NCBI GenBank assembly: GCA_944392605.1
Contig: CALXXE010000002.1
Coordinates: 118,663-182,662 of the forward strand
Length of the DNA: 64,000 bases
DNA from: an uncultured Clostridia bacterium
GTDB lineage: Bacteria; Bacillota; Clostridia; TANB77; CAG-508
Direction: 5' to 3'
Part shown: positions 61,901 through 64,000 of the stretch, piece by piece
Layout: each line of letters begins with the position of its first letter
Position numbering within the stretch: the first letter of the stretch is position 1
Notes under the pieces: model-generated
The model's input: the letters and a program-made list of their open reading frames with translations, nothing else
Database searches by the model: none
What the model was told of the DNA's origin: nothing
Made by a program: the position numbers and the translations under genes

Positions 61901-64000
61901 TTGAAATAGTATCAAAGGAAACTCCAGATGAGGTTATTGGAACATATACAACAAATGAAAAAGGAAAAATAAGTGTTACATTAGAAGCAGGAGAGTATAT
62001 AGCAAGAGAAACAGAAGTACTAGAAGGATATGATATGCCTGAGAACAATGAAACAGAATTTAGTGTAACAAAAGAAGATGAATTAGTAACACTTAATATA
62101 ACAAATACAAAAACAAAAGGAACAGTAATTGTGCATCATTATATAGAAGGAACAAAGACACAAGTACCAAGTAATGAAGGTGGAGTAGTAGAAGATATAG
62201 TACAAACAGGAAACATAGGAGATATATATGCAACAAAAGAAGCAGAAAATGTAGCTCAAAACTATGATTTTGTAAGTACTCAGGGAGAAACAAGTGGAGA
62301 ATATATAGAAGGAACAACAGAAGTAATTTACTACTATAGAATAAAAGACCCAACAATAGAAAATTCTGAAATAACAAAAGAAAGTAGTACAGAAAAAGTA
62401 ATAAATGAAAATCAAACAATAGATTATACAATAAAATATAAAACAACAGTAAATACTTATATAGGAAATGCAACAGTAACAATAGTAGACTACTTACCAT
62501 ATGAGATAAATGAAGAATTATCAAATATAGCAGGTGGAGCATATAATGCTGAGTCAAAAACAATAACATGGATAGAAACAATACCTTATATAGATACGTA
62601 TGCTGACGGGCCAAAAGAAATAAATATAACAAAAGAGATAGAAATAGTATTTAAAAATGCAGACACAACAGTAAATAGTATTCAAAATAGAATAGGTGGA
62701 AAAATTAACTTAGAAACACCAGAAAAAGAAGAAATAGCAGAAGAAGGAACATCAACAATACCAACAGACTATATAGTAGATATACCCGTAGAGAAGGTAT
62801 GGGATGATGCAGAAAATAATACTCATAGACCAGAAAGTGTAACAATTTCTTTAACAGCAGATGGAGAAAATGTAAGTGAAAAGACAGCTGTGTTAAATGC
62901 TGAAAGTGGATGGGAAACAACATTTGAGGACTTACCAAAATATACAGAAACAGGAGAAGAAATAGTATATAGTGTAGTGGAAAAAGAAACAAACTCTGGA
63001 GATTTGGAATACTATGATGAAGCAAAAGTAGAAAATATAGGAGGAACAATAAAAGTAACAAATAGTTACAAAGATTTGAATTCTAATATAGAAAGTAATA
63101 TAACAAAAACAGGAACAGGAGAAATAACACATTCAATAGACGAAGTAAACTATACAATAACATATAATGCAACAGTAGATGAATATATAGGAGAAGGAAG
63201 AGTAACAATAGTAGATTACTTACCATATGCAATAGATGAAGGAAAATCAGATATAGCAAATGGAACATATGATAGTGAAGCAAAGACAATAACATGGGTA
63301 GAAGAGCTAGGACATATAAATACATATGAAGAAGGACAAAAGGAAATAAATATAACAAAAGAGATAAAAGTAGTATTTAATGGACTAGATGCAAGTCAAG
63401 CAACAATGACGAACAAAGTAACAGGAAAACTTGACCTAGATGAGACAGAAGTAGAAGATACAACAGAAGGAGGACAAGATACCCAAATAAATATCTTAGG
63501 AAATGTAGTAGCAAAATACTTAGAAGAAGGAACAGAAAAAGTATTAGCACAAGAAGAGACACAAGAAGGAAAAGTAGGAACAGATTATAAGACAACACAA
63601 AAAGATATAACAGGATATAACTTTGTAAGAGCAGAAGGACAGACAAGTGGAAAATATATAGAAGGAACAACAGAAGTAATTTACTACTATACAATAAAAG
63701 ATCCAATAGTAGAAAGTAATGTAACAAAGACATCAGAAACAGAAGTAGTAACATCAAAAGACCAAAAAATACCATATACAATAAACTATGTAGCAACAGT
63801 AACAGACTATAAAGGAAAAGCAACAGTAACAATAGTAGACTACTTACCATATGAGATAAATGAAGAATTATCAAATATAGCAAGTGGAACATATAATGCT
63901 GAGTCAAAAACAATAACATGGACAGAAACAATACCTTATATAGATACGTATGCTGACGGGCCAAAAGAAATAAATATAACAAAAGAGATAGAAATAGTAT
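52927..64000 (+). CDS. giant surface protein with Cna-B, propeller and MucBP modules, 3'-truncated by window edge
   Basis: An open frame of 3691 codons without stop, running past base 64000. The N-terminus is basic with one transmembrane helix (22-40, ISIVAIVLVIVGIATTLIY) and no clear signal-peptidase site. Order of modules: beta-rich N-region (to about 975); Cna-B/SpaA-like domains (about 980-1450, such as LELTKYHIGKDKLVPGATYS and KLLEGAIFKLYKGNEEVGTY); 14 propeller-type repeats (about 1472-2318, signature TSDGG-VAGG and KYD-GD-EW); a Cna-B domain interrupted by two related beta modules (about 2423-2808); two MucBP-like modules (from 61351 and 61606, VHHYIEGTEEKVPL); another Cna-B (from 61831); MucBP (62119); TIVDYLPYEIN modules (62341, 63071, 63700); and a Cna-B with IPVEKVWDDAENNTHRPESV (62770). 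Probably an adhesin or mucus-binding protein. The C-terminal anchor is not in view. Confidence 0.9.
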   Translation, partial: MEKFKGKLKTFKEIILNRKKQISIVAIVLVIVGIATTLIYKNVEQAKMLANNPELAKAMTYDQVQDGEEIVEGTDGNVKFDAFFLRDLNGDGDAESIRGTSRQIGKEDTLYMELNVDTAGYLKDAKITINEDSNFYFQTALPKDNELKDNYIGSNIRTIEFNQLNNGTQKMLTGVVRSGSYTFSTTKNEAIGSNINNYSKVNSVTLTGTYVTEANQEIPITKTVNFNIDWYGTATARVNTAKENTDNELEEAIDEENGVIKLDFVINTEETDYELLLAKNHVEGEIPLFNGYAAERVRYLSGSGKFVYDAENRTFSIDKTAYISSQGEIISKLPQENEYIIRVEYPLEAYQELGEDTIELKIPISSYYEGYNNQSEEFTNPYRSNTENSTIVATYDNPTGNNILFEVELGKIMYDPKRYIVSKNKPLRIYNGISETEKDDTFVVKWRASIGDGIGLPGMIMKETENGIEQVTDKFILNNAEEVSAENVISNIGIAFSGADKILGEKGWIKVYDDESGELIETFTSENWNNYSLGSPYKYNVPTKHVRVETSSIGNDKANFYVYNVKEIDDKKITNEYTRDEFDYIEYIKSSLVGYVGGEYVNSDTNQAHYEAPLSVAKINIKNDTISTQKTEEHAIIEIRTEANSNYNQVQWRNGIFLIRLPDEIVTAEINTVEIENENVILESYELIENENGRFIKIVTSNNIPQTFIIKVDANLSPDPRESTKTTNLQLYATNEDAESYFENEKDIYDVNNNLNVEELVNYDSVSLTIVSPNSLLTNQIATNYDDKGSIIVSPQIADIKPRYAIVDQEEKEQTATIGVQINNNYTNTISDVKIIGRVPFKGNTYVLKGGDLGSTFNTTMTEEGIIIPEELQDQVKIYYSENENADKNILKEENQWKLKENVSNWDNVKSFLIDFCEYVIPTGKEYIFNYTIKLPKGLKFNEVAYSQHGVYFNLDTNEGKYETEVESNKLGLRIAEKFDLELTKYHIGKDKLVPGATYSVTDIKTGESKTAVTTNGGKLNINNLYVEKEYELKELKSPENYGLNREVIKFITHVDEYGNLTVEKTQGITKGEIQVQKIENENYVIKINVEDEVKANIKIIKKEKGTDIPVKAARFKVTGLGFEDGKYISTNTNGELIFTGLEINQEYLLEEVRAEGYYLEDPIKFKIVNNDGTYEFEQIADDSAQGVILEEKMEEEDGIPIAALTIENEKIATYNLEIIKTSNTTEAVLSNDILTAKAEAGISNSKTKLLEGAIFKLYKGNEEVGTYTTDVNGRINIQGLYQYNPNNSENQTYTLKEIVAPEGYTKSLDRTFKVQEENGTLVLINENGTQEKYTVEGNTVKLIIENNPVFKLVKKDKETQQPISNVKFAIYSIDGENEEPAKNTNGEIIGNREIIDEKEYYTVTTNEEGILTANLKEGLYKAIEISAPDNYEINNSEYYFGIGQSSNVENTFEIDEFINVGEVDLEEEIYGYTFVEKVKATSDGGIVAGGTFEGSVKIGDNVISSLQDTGVFIAKYDAYGDASWGKALTTTGGVYVKNIIETRDGKFIVNVDFAKNITIDGEQISTDDTTSLLIKYSANGDVEWKKCFQQENSIIEVTSIAIDNNNNIIIGGQFAYNLTIGESTIESPYGMSGFIASYDESGEAQWCERIGEVPTEELYSQSWINTICFTANNTIFVGGYCLGQIKLDDTVIGNPIDGSISNYTGIIIEYDLNRNAKWSTSLKGTGNVIPKEITEMDDKSIIVAGEFTGNIELEDYVLNCKGSGAIFILKYNQKKQIEFAKEISGNGQEMISSITKTQDGGFAIVGNSYSSELTVGEINIDRTHWTSVAYGIVMKFNSDGELLYYDMPTLYLYEKSITENTKGELMVGGYIMGYTLAGGELVIPEYSYQGVIAKYKNTMQEYTPKLVNLEAVNSSYIWSTAATSDGGYVAGGYFNGNIDIGDVHLSTSDTAGMLIKYNAKDEAEWAIKLEGAVYETIEIADGNIIVQYANNSCYTIAKISEDGGIIWTKDLPSDMGITTSYSRGMSATSDGGFVFGGFFEETININDKKITSNGSDDGIVGKFNKDGEIEWVNSYGTDESEAIYSIAGTSDGGAVVVGSISKDLVIGNYKISCKNLSDYNDVVIIKYDKDGNVKWAKQDAYSGMPYSIIELKDGGIVLVGYYEEYLIPEGELSSLGTTGFMTKLDENGNLLWKKSISSYPELFLFSSCASEDGGFYVSGQFYGEVMAENYQVSTNLDIFKPFIGKYDSNGEVEWIKGIGTSSNSYDMYSHYKLSEIANGEVVIPGYMYGNFSEDEIEINVEGSAGVVGRVKADKGIPEVEELVVENTAKKFNITTDIKEIDGIKGGTISGEDESPYEIVKYGESSTKEIEIKPDKDYEIISVTINGNEYPFEVDDLGICKIPLFDEVMENKHIVAMFALKSNKLTINKVDSETKEPIEGVTFRIDEIEQREDPNEENVIGQIVNNGKTYLALDYNNEITNQVLGEMTNNGTYYFEENSSGQYISNNRWENSTTANSYVKIDLTEFSGEYAVLVNAKIESEEDCDFGYATITNSTAVPSYSTSEGRFIYTSGFKTAGYTSQVLQGGKVYYLHFGYYKNGSVTGGNDRFTINSIKVYEKTGTVTYSFVENNNKYESNNQGVNDTTSYSYIPIDLTGLTGKYNLNINAEISSESSDDYGYATIKTTSDRVEYNDSEGRFIYISGIQEARDYTTVLQGGQMYYLHLGYYKDEANGNGEDKFTINDINLELNDTELYYTIVTTNSKGQAITQLPFSKYKITEINIPKGYENIKPIEIDFSVDSEKEITIENTKKPQVVVHHYLKNDDGSYTTTPVAEDELLEGKKGEKYTTSPKLDLEDYELEKNEEGDYVVPDNATGAYESGKIIEVTYYYEEKEIPLTVHHYIEGTEEKVPLKDGGVAEDVTDSGKEGETYQTNVIDDSLLSDDYELVETPENAEGTYSGREVIVTYYYKKVEREVTINKHSEDGKTPLEGVTFEIVSKETPDEVIGTYTTNEKGKISVTLEAGEYIARETEVLEGYDMPENNETEFSVTKEDELVTLNITNTKTKGTVIVHHYIEGTKTQVPSNEGGVVEDIVQTGNIGDIYATKEAENVAQNYDFVSTQGETSGEYIEGTTEVIYYYRIKDPTIENSEITKESSTEKVINENQTIDYTIKYKTTVNTYIGNATVTIVDYLPYEINEELSNIAGGAYNAESKTITWIETIPYIDTYADGPKEINITKEIEIVFKNADTTVNSIQNRIGGKINLETPEKEEIAEEGTSTIPTDYIVDIPVEKVWDDAENNTHRPESVTISLTADGENVSEKTAVLNAESGWETTFEDLPKYTETGEEIVYSVVEKETNSGDLEYYDEAKVENIGGTIKVTNSYKDLNSNIESNITKTGTGEITHSIDEVNYTITYNATVDEYIGEGRVTIVDYLPYAIDEGKSDIANGTYDSEAKTITWVEELGHINTYEEGQKEINITKEIKVVFNGLDASQATMTNKVTGKLDLDETEVEDTTEGGQDTQINILGNVVAKYLEEGTEKVLAQEETQEGKVGTDYKTTQKDITGYNFVRAEGQTSGKYIEGTTEVIYYYTIKDPIVESNVTKTSETEVVTSKDQKIPYTINYVATVTDYKGKATVTIVDYLPYEINEELSNIASGTYNAESKTITWTETIPYIDTYADGPKEINITKEIEIV
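57340..59880 (+). repeat. 14 propeller-type (delta-60/SBBP-like) protein repeats within the giant gene
   Basis: Each unit is about 50-60 aa: a start like ATSDGGIVAGGTFEG, a middle like IGDNVISS, and an end like IAKYDAYGDASWGKAL. I count 14 units, with the ninth shortened, and a change of spacing after the seventh (KNTMQEYTPKLVNLEAVNSS), fitting two seven-bladed propellers. Confidence 0.75.
62470..62650 (+). repeat. near-identical direct repeat, copy 1
   Basis: 181 bp encoding ATVTIVDYLPYEINEELSN and what follows match 63820-64000 with only three mismatches seen by eye; offset exactly 1350 bp (450 codons). A divergent third version lies at about 63200-63380. Confidence 0.9.
63820..64000 (+). 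repeat. near-identical direct repeat, copy 2 (cut by window end)
   Basis: Second copy of the 62470-62650 repeat; differences are at the GG/AG and GC/AC of the GGA/SGT codons and at ATA to ACA after ACATGG. Continues beyond the window. Confidence 0.9.

Noticed and set aside
60405-63982. Long minus-strand frames rich in Leu opposite the giant surface gene
   Set aside because: They are complements of Glu/Thr/Lys-rich codons of the plus-strand gene, have no ribosome sites and no recognisable domains.

Overview
The window is AT-rich (under about 30% GC by eye) DNA from a spore-forming Clostridia-like Firmicute, probably an uncultured gut lineage. Reasons: strong AGGAGG-type ribosome sites, TTG starts, canonical sigma-A promoters, SpoIIE, CotF-like coat proteins, MecA, a Clostridia-style DUF4321-radC-mreBCD-mrdA-minC block, and large Cna-B/SdrD-type surface proteins. 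No rRNA, tRNA, CRISPR array, transposase or phage gene was seen. The species cannot be named from this sequence.

Layout. 1-5.2 kb: the 3' part of pcrA (its start lies before the window), a deoxyribonucleotidase, two small CotF-like proteins, an M23 peptidase and, convergent, mecA. 5.4-12.1 kb: three paralogous secreted proteins. Each has a long ricin-type beta-trefoil region, but two end in NlpC/P60 peptidases and one in an L,D-transpeptidase; each has its own terminator or hairpin and a near-identical promoter box. 12.2-18.6 kb: cell-shape block (DUF4321, radC, mreB, mreC, frameshifted mreD, mrdA, minC). 18.6-19.4 kb: two unrecognised genes on the minus strand. 19.7-37.9 kb: surface gene A (1611 aa) and surface gene B (1309 aa, with a likely thioester domain), followed by a 3007-aa gene that looks like paralogs of A and B joined into one reading frame. 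38.2-43.4 kb: spoIIE, a membrane-anchored WG-repeat protein and an unknown C-tail-anchored protein. 43.5-52.6 kb: housekeeping genes (acpS, tatD, a membrane protein, tsaC, htpX and lemA on the minus strand, a G5/3D-domain wall protein, a DUF4258/YgiT toxin-antitoxin-like pair with a frameshift, two Nudix hydrolases, exonuclease III, an AI-2E transporter). 52.9 kb to the end: one open reading frame of more than 3691 codons that runs off the window and encodes a giant surface protein.

The common theme is the cell envelope: peptidoglycan synthesis and shape (mre, mrdA, minC), peptidoglycan cutting or crosslinking (M23, NlpC/P60, L,D-transpeptidase, 3D domain), and about 23 kb of very large exported proteins. 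The most notable items are the A-B fusion with an internal stop-transfer plus signal-peptide-like hairpin, the giant protein with 14 propeller-type repeats (probably two seven-bladed propellers), the swapped catalytic ends of the three ricin paralogs, and two likely single-base frameshifts (mreD and the DUF4258 gene) that need read-level checking.
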